DNA of 64,000 nucleotides from Mucidula mucida (Eukaryota > Basidiomycota > Agaricomycetes > Agaricales > Physalacriaceae), in the NCBI GenBank assembly GCA_015501055.1, contig JADNYV010000174.1:1-64000 (forward strand), read 5' to 3'. Shown here in pieces: positions 45,038 to 56,597 of this stretch. The translations under genes and the position numbers were made by a program. The notes below the pieces were generated by a model. It was not told where the DNA came from. It searched no databases and was given only the letters and a program-made list of their open reading frames with translations. Position 1 is the first letter of the stretch. Every line of letters begins with the position of its first letter.

Positions 45038-46873
45038 TTAATCGAGGGCAAGTGAGGGGGATAAGGGAAAGCAGGGAACGATAGGCGCGGCCTGGGTTAT
45101 AATAGGCAAGCCTGTCAAAGGACCGATTAGGCCCGTCACACCACCTCGCTTGTCACATCGGCCTTGGAAAACTACCAACGTACGGCTGCAAATCCTTGTG
45201 CCCGGGTTCACCTGCCTGAAACTCCGGATATCTCCCTGTCCTTCTGCTCACACAAAAGAATAGCTTCCAACATACACCATCAGCTCTGTCACGCTAGCCG
45301 CTACGGCAGCAGCGCTTCCCATTGCCTCAACGGCAACACGTGTACATGACGCTCTAGTCGTAGTAGTAGTACAGTAGCCTTGCCTCTCCCTCCTATGGGC
45401 GTCTGTGCAATAATAACATAACAACATACTGCGGAATTCCATCCGCCACTCCTTCCCCCAGTAATAGCAATCCAAACTCCAACCAAACGCCTCACCTCAT
45501 GTCGTCGTTCTGCAATATCTCCATAGTCTCCCTTCCGCCCATTCTTCAGATCACCTTCCCCAGATATCTATCGCGCTATACAGCATCGAACGATCGGGCC
45601 TTTCATTTAAATGCCCATAGCCCTACCCACCGGTTCATGTGCCTCACAGGCAAATTCGGAGCAGAGGAATACATCCGGCCCTGTCACACTCGCATCTGTC
45701 CTTCCCGCCTCGAGGCGTTTCCTCGGACAGCATCTGAACAAATACAGCGGGTCCATCAGTCATACAGTAGTGATTGCACAATGCGCTAGCTCACCTGGCC
45801 TGTCGTCCGCCGCCCACCGTTTCGTGTAGGGCGCCATGTATCACTAATAGCCTTCAATCTACGTCAACGCACGTTTACACGTTCATCTCGAGACGAGATC
45901 CGAAGAGAATCATCACTCACCTGTTCCCTCAATCAATCATCGGCAGTTGAAAGCACTGGATTCAACTTACAGCACACCTTGTCCTGTTTTGGGCAACAAC
46001 TTCCATCGATAACATCCATCGATTACGGCAACGCCCGCACCGCTCAGAAAATGGAGATTTCGAAAAACAAAGCGCGTTCCAACAGAAGAGCTACGCAGAG
46101 AGATGGACAACGGCCGAGCACGACCACATCCAGGGTGGCGCAACAGTCACCTTCTGTCGAAGCCTACAAGCCTCAAGGCGCCGCTGAGTTCGATTTCAGC
46201 GCATGTGGACGCCACCAAGAGGGAAGGTAGCGAGTCCATTGCTTTAAATACGGGACTTGTAGACGATATCAATGGATGTTCCTTCCGATAGTTCCAGGCC
46301 TGGCGCGATCGAGGTGGGGGGATACACGAACCCAAACATACCCCGTCTAATTCCTTCTATGGCGATAGCGGAGCCTATCGCAGGACTCGTCGCTTATCGT
46401 AATCTAAGCGCACCGACGCTCGTCCCTACCTCCACGACTCTCACAGAATGCCATCCGTCACGTACTGCGCGCCTCTGTATGCGGGGAACACTCGGAGAAC
46501 ATTCGGAGGAGGCACAGCACAAACTAGGTAGGAACTTACCATGTCTTTCGTAACTTCACACCCGGAACCTCAATTGATGTGATAATCCTGTTTCGATATA
46601 TCCGCGACGCGTCCAAAGACCTTTAAAGGTTAAAGGTAAGTGTACTCGAGGTGTGATGTCACGACGATCGCGTCGTGCACATGACAGACGCGTAGCACGT
46701 GTACGGCCCGGCTGCTCCATCCCTTCCGCTCCGAGCCGCATGATAGTGCGCCACTAGCCTTTCCCCCTCCCAAACAACCAGCGTTACCGGCGAAAAGGAT
46801 AGACCTATTATCACCCGTGAACGCCCTTTCAATCATACTTTCATCCTCGCTGCACTCTCAACTTACTTTAACT

Positions 46874-46926
46874 CTATCATGAGGCGTCCCGGACGCCGGA
46901 GTCCGATGTGACAAGCCTCATGATAG
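46874..46926. repeat. Nested hairpin
   Basis: CTATCATGAGGC (46874-46885) pairs exactly with GCCTCATGATAG (46915-46926). The loop contains a second small stem GGAC..GTCC. No terminator or RNA gene context is evident. Confidence 0.6.
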
Positions 46927-48383
46927 TTAGTCGCTCGTCCTCGGAGTGCGTTTCCGGCTATAACCAAGGAGAACCGGATGTTTTGAACGGAGCCAGTAGT
47001 ACAACGCAGAAGGAACGTGTTGACGGAAGATAAGCCGTTTAGCGCTGTCGACGCAATGACCGAGTTCTCGTTCTGATATCAGACAAGAGGGCTCACACTA
47101 ACACGATGGAGCCTAAGCGAGATGAATGATGCGTTCATACCCGTCGGGAGACAGGCGTCAAACTTACAAAGGTGATTGTGTAGAGATGCCTTTCACTTCC
47201 CCGCATTAATGACGTGTGGTAGTAAACACGACAGGGCTCCTTGAGTATCGGAGATACGTACGTGGAAGCGTCTGGCCTAGACTCGCTAGCTTGCTGCACG
47301 GTAGCCGCGGTATGACATGGCCTTTATAGTTAGCTCAATAGACATGAGGAAGATACGGACAAGAATACGTCTTGGACGATACCCGCTCAACTTCCTGTAC
47401 GTTCGAGGCTCGTGAGATTAAGGGATATCGGATTCCTAGTGTCGCGGCCGCTGAGAGAATCCTCGTCAATCCCTGCCGACAAGCATTGGATTTCACCCAA
47501 CTTTACGTGCAGATGTGTCATGATGTCACGTCTGAGCTCCATTCGCGAAAAGGACATAGCCCAACACATATCTTCTGGAACTCGAATGAATAGAGGCGGA
47601 CGCCGGGCATCAGTGAAAGCGCACTGCGAACGAGCACCCTGCAAGTCATCTAATTGAGCTCTCTATGAAGTTGCGTAAGTTTTTCATACGGAAGGAGGCC
47701 GCATCACGTACGTCGCCGAGTAAAGGAATGATAATACAGCACACTGAGCCTGAAAAGAGACAGGACAGAACACGGAGGAGGTGCGAAATAGAACTCCACC
47801 TCCACCCGAGAAAAGGAAGGTCTTCGAGCCTTGGAGGCGGTGGAGTGATAACGAGTCATATGCTCAAAAAATATTTGTGATATGTCGCCCAAAGAAGAGA
47901 TGAAAATGTCTAGCCGACAGAAGTCAATTTTCGTTGAACAGAAGGCTGTCCATACCTCGGCATGCACTCAAGCGGACATGCGTTTGACCGCAAGTGACAA
48001 GAATTAATTCTCATCGCCAAAAGAAACATTGGAAGAGGACGAACACAATGCGATCACGGGGCATCAAAGGAATTGTGAATTGATGAACACGTACCAACAT
48101 CCAGCCATCCGGTTACGGAATACTGTGTCCGGTTAGTCGAAAAGATGATGATTGGACCACCAAAGCACACCCGGAACAAATGCAGCTTCTCTGGCGTCGT
48201 GAAATTCGCATTTATCACCCACTGATGATTGGCCACTTGTCAAGACTTGGAGCAGCTCCGCGTTCTCGTGTTGAAGCACCGTCCGAGCGTAAAATAATCT
48301 TGAGTTCATGACAGTCCAGTCAGCCTTGACAAACATGATGAAACGCCTGAGTGACTCCACCGCAAGGTGATCCATCTATGGTC

Positions 48384-49244
48384 GTGGTTCCGGGTCAAGA
48401 AGAGAGGGTACCCAATAAGGCAATCACCTTTTCGAAACCTACTACGAAACGCGATAAGGCCGAGCTTCTTTTTGAGACTCGGCGAGGCTGAGAAACGCTG
48501 GGATAACGATTTTCCAGCGGGAACCGAACTACTTCTTTCAAGCAAGACGAGACATCGGACAGCAGAATATCGAGGGAGAAAAGAACGTAGGCGGCGAGCC
48601 ATGCGCAGGGACATGTAATGGGAAAGGGAAAAGGCGTGGTCGTCGTTTCCCGCCCCAATATATACCCTCACAGTGTTTGCGGTTGTATATGCGCGCGCAC
48701 CATGATAGGAAGTACGAGCTCAATCACGCCACGAGAAGCATCATCAGATGCGCCTCTATGACGTGCTCTACCATCAATGACGTTCGCGCCTGTTTCGAAG
48801 CCCAAGTCAAGAGCGCCTCACGAGACGACGAGCGCGAAAAGCGAAAGTGTTGGCATTCCATCGAGTGACACGGAAAGCTATGTTGCCGCCGATAGATCCA
48901 GGTCGTCCCTACTTTGAAGTGAGAATTTCCCCAGGAAGAGTTGGTCAGTAGGAAAGACAGTTTTGTAGAGCCAAGAAAAGTCCGAACACGAACGCTGCAA
49001 TTACATACGAAGCCCAAGTCTCGGCGGCATACTAGTCGCCCCAATGTAATCATAAGGACCAGACCACCGAAGGACAGATTCGATGAACCGCAGGACACAT
49101 ACCAGGACATCAGTGACAGTCCGCGTTATCATATTAAATACCGTGCATGCTTCATCACATAACCTTAAGCTTTGGATTGTTGAAAATGTTTGGAGGTGGT
49201 TCCGGGTCAAGAGAGGAGCGTCCCCAAAAGGCAATCACCTTTTC
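48384..49244 (+). repeat. Direct repeat pair of about 48 bp
   Basis: GTGGTTCCGGGTCAAGA followed by GGCAATCACCTTTT is present at 48384-48432 and 49197-49244 with a few changes. It may be traces of a dispersed element. Confidence 0.6.
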
Positions 49245-49984
49245 CCAACTGACGAGCTCCTATCAGTAACTGAGGGGTAATTAGGCGTTGAATTACTTAC
49301 ATCAATGTGAAAGATAAACCTGCTTTCGGCAAGGCGATTTCTCAACCTGTCGCTGTTCCGTATTGCGAATTCAGTTGCGGGGGAGCGAGAGGAAATGACC
49401 AGGTATTTTCATCATATTAAATGCTAGCATCAACTTGAGGCCTTTTCCGCATGAGAATGCGGATCTTCAACAGAAGGTGGGAGGCTTTGCATATGATTGT
49501 TCGTACCAGAGAGGTGGCGCAACCGCTTTCTTCTTGTTCACTTCATCCGGAATGCAATGGACGGATAACGGTTGACATGTACCGTCTGCGCTTGTGAATA
49601 AACAACGACTTACCAATCTTTGACGGCTGGGGTAGCAATCCCAGAGGACGGGGCCGACTTGTTCACTTCACTTGACGCTTGAGTTAGTACCAGGCAATTT
49701 CATTCACGGTACAATCGAGTTGGTTCCACTTGAGCAGTTCAAACGATCATCTCACAAAGTTCGGCTTCCCAGAGTTCCGCGTCCAGACAGGCCTCGGATA
49801 ACGGTGGTCCCACCGCCATCAGTAAGTCCAACAATAACTATACCTTCTTCACACGAGGTAAGACTGCCGATAACATCTAAATCAGACGCATCATCAGAGC
49901 CTTCTCGGGCAAAGTGAAGTGTCATTCCATTTCGACAGTAACTTACTTGCGCCACAAACACTAAATGCTAAGAGTGAGATGTCA

Positions 49985-51472
49985 TATACTAAATGATAAT
50001 CGATACCTGGATTGCGAAAGGTGCAAAACATTTTCAACGTCTCGATAACGTCCCGGATACCGCATGTCGCATCAACATCAGGCCCAAACTGGTAGCTCCG
50101 AAGATCTTGTAGGGTTGTACCGAGCAGAAGGCGGTCTCCGGGAGAAATGGCTTTACACAGCCAAGCGATCTCATCGACTGACACCCCAAACGCCGCATTC
50201 ACGTGCGGATGCCGTGTATAGTCCTCCGATATTTTATACTACGGATACGGCGCAACCCAGTTCTCATCATCATCCTCATTGTCGTTGCGATAGTCCCCAT
50301 CGTCGTCTTCTATGTATTCACCGAGTATCAGACCATCGGCGACCAAGTCTCTGAGTGGACAAACAAGGATAGAATCGATGAGGCAGGCACGAGCAGGAGC
50401 ATTGTAGTTGTCAATGACAACATACACTGTCCACCCAGACTATCCTATGAGGTGCTAGCGATAACAAACGTGAGCTGGAGATGTACGTGCACAAGTCTAC
50501 ACACTTACTCTGATACTTTCTACACACAGACACCCGTTCATCTCAAGAGAACCTGGAAGCGCGGCCTTCGTACTGGCGTCCATCTTGAACTGCGGACATA
50601 CTGACCCATGAACTTGAAAGTGATAACGCTACCTTGGTTCTGTAGCTGTAACGCGTACTTGAAATCCTTGACAGGACTGTCGGACTTCGCAAGGTCACAG
50701 AGCAAGCTCAGCCCTGAACTCGTCGGAAGACCAGTGGCGAGACTTGATTTTCAGCGCCGAACAGTCTCTGAACATGTTGGGATCCCCAAAGCCGAGTGAT
50801 AGTACAAGTTCATCATGGCGAAGCAAGTCTTTCCCAAACCCAGAGGGACGACAAATGAGGGAGAGCGGTGCACCAGACGGTCCAGTTGTCCATAGCTCCG
50901 GTTTTGTCATCCAGACGATCCCACTTAAGCGACGCGTCGGTGTAACACTTTGGAAGGCGGAAGACACTGTTGATTGATAGTTTCTGTAGCACAGTGATCA
51001 AAGGGCTACCATGGGCATGTCGGGTTGTTCCGCACCTTAGAGACCTGGGCGCACGGAAATGAACGCTCCGGTCTTAAAGGTTTGGAGGAGGCCGACCCGA
51101 GAGGAGTTGGATCTTTGTGGATGAAATTACTCCGCGTAACTGGACTTGGTGAAGCCACAAACATGAATCAACTCTGTGTTTACCCTGTCGGCTCGATGTC
51201 CCACGCGAACCAAACCAGACCACGGCAGGCTCGTACATATCCCAACGTCGTCCATAGACACACTGGAAGCAATATCGGAGGTACATTGTCTAGCCCCGAT
51301 GGTGGTCGAGGGATATCCAGACGCGATCGCAGCTGCTTAGCGTACATGAACACTGAGAATCGGCATGTGCCTTCAGAATGGCGTTCAGCGCCTCGGAGAA
51401 TGTGTTTCCACCAACGATGCAGTGAAAATTTTGTTCGCAAGCCAGAAGGACGGCCTCGGGTTGTGGTGCCAT
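49985..51472 (-). pseudogene. AAA-like family member 3, frameshifted in the P-loop
   Basis: The start MAPQPEAVLLACEQNF at 51472 and the C-terminal blocks (VDEIAWLCKAISPGDRLLLG, YQFGPDVD) are recognisable on the minus strand. The P-loop DNA has one extra A, giving GGG AAA GAC instead of GGG AAG ACT, so RPSGFGK is followed by the wrong frame. A stop replaces RPGLL-R downstream of the N-terminal domain, and VYVVIDNYNAPARA lies in another frame. It cannot give a full protein. Confidence 0.85.
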
Positions 51473-51519
51473 GGTGGTAAGGAGCCAAATGGCAAAAATG
51501 AAATCACAAAAATGCTTTT

Positions 51520-51525
51520 CACGTG
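51520..51525. promoter_or_regulatory. CACGTG E-box before AAA-like copy 3
   Basis: It lies 48 bp upstream of the start at 51472 on the minus strand (GGTCACGTGAAAAGC). Confidence 0.5.
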
Positions 51526-51949
51526 ACCGCATGGTCTGCCAAGTTCTGGAGAGAGCATAGATAAAGTAGGATTAAAGATACTGCGATAGGTTGTGGACGT
51601 AATGATAACTTACAGGAGTCAGACCTTCAGTAGCCGCAAGAATGGCGTTCATAACAACTAGTCTATGTACGTGAGATCAGCCCCTGAGGGCCAAGAGTCG
51701 CATCCTGCAAGACTCCTCCCGCTGAGGAACTTAGACGATCACTGTAGGTATTCGCGCTTTTCTCCTCAGTGCCAAATTAAATCATAATACATACACATTG
51801 GGGGAATGTTAGAGCAAAACAGATCCTCGTGAATCCAGATGCGATCATAAAAAAGTGCAAGGTAGTGTGCGGCTCAAAGAGAGCGTTGAGTACAGTCTGA
51901 GTTTCTCCCCATCAATGTAATGAATTCGGGTTGACAGGGAAAGGGAAGT

Positions 51950-52216
51950 TGGGTTGGGCTGTCATGGTCAGACTGCAAGTAATTGAATCAATTGCTGTAA
52001 CAATGCTATAGTATTAGGGAGAACAAACTTCGAGGCAAATTTTGAGGATATAGAAGAATCCATTTGAGAAATACATTACTTGGAAACAGAAGGCAATTCC
52101 ACCGTCGGTACGCGCACGAGTGGCATTGATAATGTCCCAGATACCATATGTCACATTGACAATGGACATCTGGCCCAAACTGGTACCTCCGCACATCCTG
52201 TGGGATTTGACCCAGC
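51950..52216 (-). pseudogene. 3' end of AAA-like copy 4, separated by a gypsy insertion
   Basis: CTGGGTCAAAT..CAGGATGTGCGG starts exactly at the LTR edge (52216) and leads into a block equivalent to LQDVRGYQFGPDVD and IRARTDGGE. The downstream flank matches 36286-36420 (TGGATTCTTCTATATCCTC and so on). The 5' end of the same copy is at 56598-56970. Confidence 0.75.
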
Positions 52217-52747
52217 TGTTAGTGACTGACTTTAGCCATGAGACTAAACCAGGTACCACAGCAAGAACTAAAGGAGAAAGTGTTTGTGTTTGTAAGACTA
52301 GGCTAGGCCAGGTGTATAAACGAGATCGGAACTAAAGTACAATGATGCTACGCTACTGCTTAATTACTAGTAAGTCTGTGTTTGGAACTCCTTGTCCATA
52401 CATATTTCCGCTAGGATTAACTCCACGCCCTTGACCCAGTGTTGTATGCTACTAGTCCGTGAAACCATTAAATACGAGTGGTAACTGCATGTAAGTAATA
52501 ATACTGAAACAACCATGTGTGCTATGAGTGTCGGTGGTGTGTATACAATAGGAAGTCCATGAGGTATCGGCATGTATGATGTCATCCATGTGTTGGGCGT
52601 ATGTCCGACATGAGTACGGCTTTGGTAATGAAAAGGAGTATGATTGGTGACGAAACAGATGATAAAACGGTCCGTTGGTTGATAAGACAAGGCCCCTGAT
52701 AAGATATGATAAGATGTGAAAATGTGAAAATATGGCGATTTATAACA
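52217..52747 (-). mobile_element. Gypsy 3' LTR (531 bp)
   Basis: On the minus strand it starts TGTTATAAATCGCC and ends CACTAACA. It is the same LTR family as 26631-27159 and 60901-61429. The polypurine tract AAGGAGGGGGTGA lies directly before it. Confidence 0.9.
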
Positions 52748-52762
52748 TCACCCCCTCCTTAA

Positions 52763-54435
52763 TAGAGTCGGACGCGAGTATAGAATAAAAAAAGTACTCA
52801 CGAATAAACTCATACTCATCATGCAAGCCAAGAGTATACTCGCACGTGAGTAGAGTAGAGTCTAGAGTCTATGGTGAGTCTAGAGTTTCAGTTTGGGGCC
52901 ACGAATACTCGATAGACTCATACTCATAAATATTCGTGAATACTCATGAGTATTCTTATATTCGTGAGTATTCGTGAGTATTCAGCTCCTAATATATATT
53001 TTTTGAACAAAATGAACCCGTGAGCATTGAACCCACGGAGCTCAGCCATTTCTGTGCATCAGCACAACAACGAGTATAACCACTGCGCCAAAAGGGCATA
53101 TTCATTATACAATTTCAGTCCAGATCACACATAATTAGGTAAAATGCCATTAGCAAAAAAAAGGACAAAGGCCATGAAGGCCATACAAAATGTTGTGCTA
53201 CAAACAAACCTGATGCGAGTACTGTTGCGAAGCGACGCATACGACGCATCAGGTGAAGAGTATGATACATCTAATATACAAAAAAACTACAAAATCGTCC
53301 ACAAAAACGAATACTCTACAGTCCGTGAGGAAGAAGGGGTGCGCGCCCGAAAACTGTAACGTAACAGTCCACATAGTACTCAGCTAATCCGTACTCAACA
53401 GTCCGCATTTCCCGTTCTGACATCAGAGAGCCACAGATCAACTTGTGAGCGGCCTGTGAAGTTCCCGCCGGCATTGGTGGAACAAGCCCTTGCCCGGATG
53501 GCTCTCGACTTCTTGAGCTGTCCCGCCACTAGTACTGATGTCGAACGACTCTTCTCGCACAGTGGTCTTGTCGTCTCCAAACGACGACACAATCTCGCTG
53601 CGGACTCAATTCGAGAGACCACGATACTTGGACAGTGGCTTGCCATTGAGGATCTTGTCCCCGAGCAGAAGATTGCGAAGTTCTTGCACAATCGGAAGTT
53701 ACGGAAGAAGGATTTGAATGAGGACCTCTCGACCGACTGGACGGATTCGGATGCAGACGCAGACGGAGGTGACGATTCCTCGGAGGATGCTGCACCGATG
53801 GATGTTTCCGATTCAGAGGTGGAGGTTGTCGAGGAGGTTGTCGAGGAGGATGAGGTTGTCGAGGAGGACGAGGTGGTTGACGAGGATGAGGTGGTTGACG
53901 AGGATGGGGATGATGTTGAGGAGAACTTGTGGACCAAGAGGAAGGGGAAGGGCAAGGCTGTTGCACAGTCGGAGGAGATGGACTTTTCTGATTTCCGCGA
54001 TGGTATGGATCCTGTCTCAGAGTTTGACACGGGTCATGATGGTGATGTTGAGATTGACGATGATGACGATGATCTCTATGAAACGATTGAGCAGGTAGTT
54101 TTGGTTCGACGGCGCAAGCCTGCTTCTTCACCTCAGGATACTACTGATATGGATGCTACTGATATGGATATAACTTGATACACTTACGACCTACTTACTT
54201 TAATCTTCACTGTCTTTATGTTTGAATTTGCTTGCTGATACGTGAGTATACTCGAGTATACTCGGATCGTACTCGAGTACTCGAATACTCGAGACTCATG
54301 AAGTACTCTCGAGTAGAGTAGATATTCGAGTAGAGTCTCGAGTGAAGACTCGAGTCTTGAGTATTGGGTTTGAGGTAAGAGTTACTCATACGATGAGTCC
54401 GAATATACTCGAGTATGGACTCGTGTCCATCTCTA
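52763..54435 (+). mobile_element. hAT transposon copy 2 (1673 bp), internal-deletion derivative of copy 1
   Basis: A perfect 8-bp target duplication CTCCTTAA (52755-52762 and 54436-54443) flanks the same ends as copy 1. Apart from a loss of about 572 bases, corresponding to about 24605-25176 of copy 1, and one base near 53016, the two look identical. The deletion junction shows AACA microhomology (GGTGGAACA|AGCCC). It lies in the polypurine tract and pol stop of the gypsy element. Confidence 0.95.
53456..54178 (+). pseudogene. hAT transposase fragment of copy 2
   Basis: Upstream residues (KFPPALVE) run across the deletion into ALARMALDFLSCPATSTDVE and the acidic tail. Only the dimerisation region and tail remain, so no transposase activity is expected. 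The tRNA-like sequence and the 71-codon frame (53144-53359) are retained in this copy. Confidence 0.85.
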
Positions 54436-54439
54436 CTCC

Positions 54440-55918
54440 TTAACGCGCAAGTTCCATTCTGCGCCAGAGTTGCTCCATGAGGGCTGCAGAGGGTAGTGTG
54501 ACGTCAAGGGGTTCGGTATCAGGCGGTGGCATGGGTCGGATTAGATGTGATGGAAATTGCGACATAGGAACTTCAATTCGAGCAAGCGCAGGTGGCTTCG
54601 GCTTGTTCGGATATTGTTGGTGGAAATCACTGATGGCTTTGTCGGCATTTTTGAGATTGCATGCCGGTTCCCATGTCTGCTTGTGTGTGCCATAACCCTT
54701 CCAGTGAACCTTGTATTGAAAACCCCCGCGGTACTTCCGGGAATTAACCACTTTCTCCACCTCCCATTCCGGTTCGGCTCCTTCCAGCACAGGTGGTGGA
54801 CACATGTCTTGGGGTTGCGTCGGAAATTTTGGCTCGTGGTAAGGCGTTAACAGGGCCTCATTGAACACGGGATGAATGCTTTTCCACGTGTGAGGAATCT
54901 GGAGCTTGTAAGAGCTCGTCTCAACTTTCTTGATCACTTTGAACGGCCCAAAGTGTTTGTCATCAAGCTTCTTCATTGGTTGGTCCATACTGAGATTCAT
55001 CCCTTCCAGCCATACTTTGTCGCCTTCCTTGTACTCTACTGCCTCTGTTTGCTTCCTGTCATAAAACCGTTTCATGTCCTCTTTCGCCATCTTCAATGCT
55101 GATCCCACTTTGTCCCATGTCTTCCTCATTCCGTTGGCAAACTCCTGCGCAGTCTTATTTCTCAATGCCATCTTTAGAGTGGTGCCTTTATAGGGGTGCC
55201 TGCCCATATCTGCAAAGAACGGAGTGACTTTGGTTGCCAAATGTTCTTGATCATTGTAAACGAATTCAGCAGAAGGTAACCATTTGTGCCAGTCATTCTG
55301 ATGATAATTGATGAATAACCGTAAGAAATGTTCTATCTCTTGGTTTAACCGTTCTGTCTGTCCGTTTGCCTGTGGATGATATGCCGTTGTAAAGTTTCCT
55401 TCGATGCCCAACAGCCGGTACAACTCCTTCATGAAACGCAAGTGGTATTGCGGACCTCGATCATGTATAATCTGTCGTGGTATCCCATGTATGGGGAAAA
55501 TGTGATCACGGTAGATGCGGGCCATGCCTTCTGACGTCAGAGTGGTGTGTGTCGGTATAATGCGTAATCGCTTTGTGAAATGGTCCACAAACATGCTGAT
55601 TGCGTTGTATCCTCCCGATTCCGGCAGTTCTCCAATCAGGTCCGTCCCTACTACCTCCCATGGCTTGCTTGGCACATCAATAGGGTGGAGGGGTGCGGCC
55701 GGCTTTGTGCAATGTGACTTTGTGGCCTGGCATTTTTGACACCCTTCTACGTATTCGCGGACGTCTCGGCTGATTCCGGGCCACCAATAGGTGCATGTGA
55801 TCAATTTGAGGGTCTTATATTGTCCCAGATGCCCTGCAAGCTGTGCATTATGGTGCATTTCAATAACTCTTCCCCGCAATTCCTTGTCCTTCGGTATGTA
55901 AATATGATCTTTCCACAT
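54440..55918 (-). CDS. Gypsy pol, integrase and chromodomain part
   Basis: The open frame of 492 codons holds an HHCC integrase finger (HHNAQLAGHLG..CQKCQ), then the DDE core with GTDLIGELPESGGYNA, HDRGPQYHLRFM and NGQTERLNQEIE. A GPF-type motif (HFGPFKVIKKV) and a chromodomain EWEVEKVVNSRKYRGGFQYK, then VHWKGYG, follow. This is a chromovirus; the chromodomain should direct insertion to modified histones. The frame is uninterrupted, but the element lacks its 5' part, so it is not autonomous. Note the second catalytic site reads HDRG where SDRG is more common. Confidence 0.9.
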   Translation of the reverse strand: MWKDHIYIPKDKELRGRVIEMHHNAQLAGHLGQYKTLKLITCTYWWPGISRDVREYVEGCQKCQATKSHCTKPAAPLHPIDVPSKPWEVVGTDLIGELPESGGYNAISMFVDHFTKRLRIIPTHTTLTSEGMARIYRDHIFPIHGIPRQIIHDRGPQYHLRFMKELYRLLGIEGNFTTAYHPQANGQTERLNQEIEHFLRLFINYHQNDWHKWLPSAEFVYNDQEHLATKVTPFFADMGRHPYKGTTLKMALRNKTAQEFANGMRKTWDKVGSALKMAKEDMKRFYDRKQTEAVEYKEGDKVWLEGMNLSMDQPMKKLDDKHFGPFKVIKKVETSSYKLQIPHTWKSIHPVFNEALLTPYHEPKFPTQPQDMCPPPVLEGAEPEWEVEKVVNSRKYRGGFQYKVHWKGYGTHKQTWEPACNLKNADKAISDFHQQYPNKPKPPALARIEVPMSQFPSHLIRPMPPPDTEPLDVTLPSAALMEQLWRRMELAR

Positions 55919-56597
55919 AATAAGTCCATTTTTCTTCTCTTCTCATTCTTTTTCTTTGTTTTCTAATGCTTTTTGTATGTATCTGTCTTTGTTTCCTTTT
56001 CTTTGTTTTCCGTTAAGTAATTTGTCCTCCGGTGTATTTACTGTATGTAAAGAAAATTGAATTTATGAAATAAAAAACTCTGGCTTGAGCAAAACAATGT
56101 TTTCGTTATCTTTTTCCCCCTTCTCAAGGCCTGTCATCCTTGACAAGGCATCAGCTTTTCCCATCGTCCTGCCTGGCTTATGAATCATCTGTATGTCATA
56201 TTCCGCCAACTCCGTAACCCATTGCGCCTGCCTCCGGTGCAACTTCTGTGGCTTCCTGAAGTACTGAAGGTTTTGATGATTGGTGAAAACCTCCACTGTC
56301 TCCTTAGCGCCTAGGAGATATTGCCTCCAGTCGTCAATTGAGTCCATAATAGCCATCATTTCCTTGTCGTAGATCTCGTAGTTGCGTTCAACTTCATTTA
56401 ACGTGCGAGATCAAAAAGCCCCTGGTCTCCATTTCCCGTCGACAAATTGGCAAAAAACGGCCCCATTTGCATAGTTCAAGGAGTCCGCCTCAACTCAAAA
56501 CCTGCCATCGTTGCGGGGTACAATCAGGACGGGTTCTTCCGTCATCCTCCGTTTTAACTCCTCAAACACCTTGTGTTGCTCCATACCCCAAACCCAC
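55919..56597 (-). pseudogene. Gypsy pol, RNase H part, broken and 5'-truncated
   Basis: KVFEELKRRMTEEPV, DGRF, NGAVFCQFVDGKWRPGAF, NEVERNYEIYDKEMMAIMDS and VFTNHQNLQYFRKPQ are the RNase H region of gypsy pol, with at least two in-frame stops. KADALSRMTG and an AT-rich linker lead to the integrase frame. Homology stops near 56598, where the AAA-like gene fragment begins, so reverse transcriptase, protease, gag and the 5' LTR are deleted. Confidence 0.85.

Larger units (their letters stand above)
45038..49984. other. 4.9-kb stretch with no confident gene
   Basis: The left part (45040-45300) would hold the GATA factor promoter. Beyond it only short frames without family features are seen. It contains a hairpin at 46874-46926 and a 48-bp direct repeat (48384-48432 and 49197-49244). 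The proline- and arginine-rich frame at 49672-49917 is low complexity. The region may be eroded transposon or heterochromatic sequence. Confidence 0.4.
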
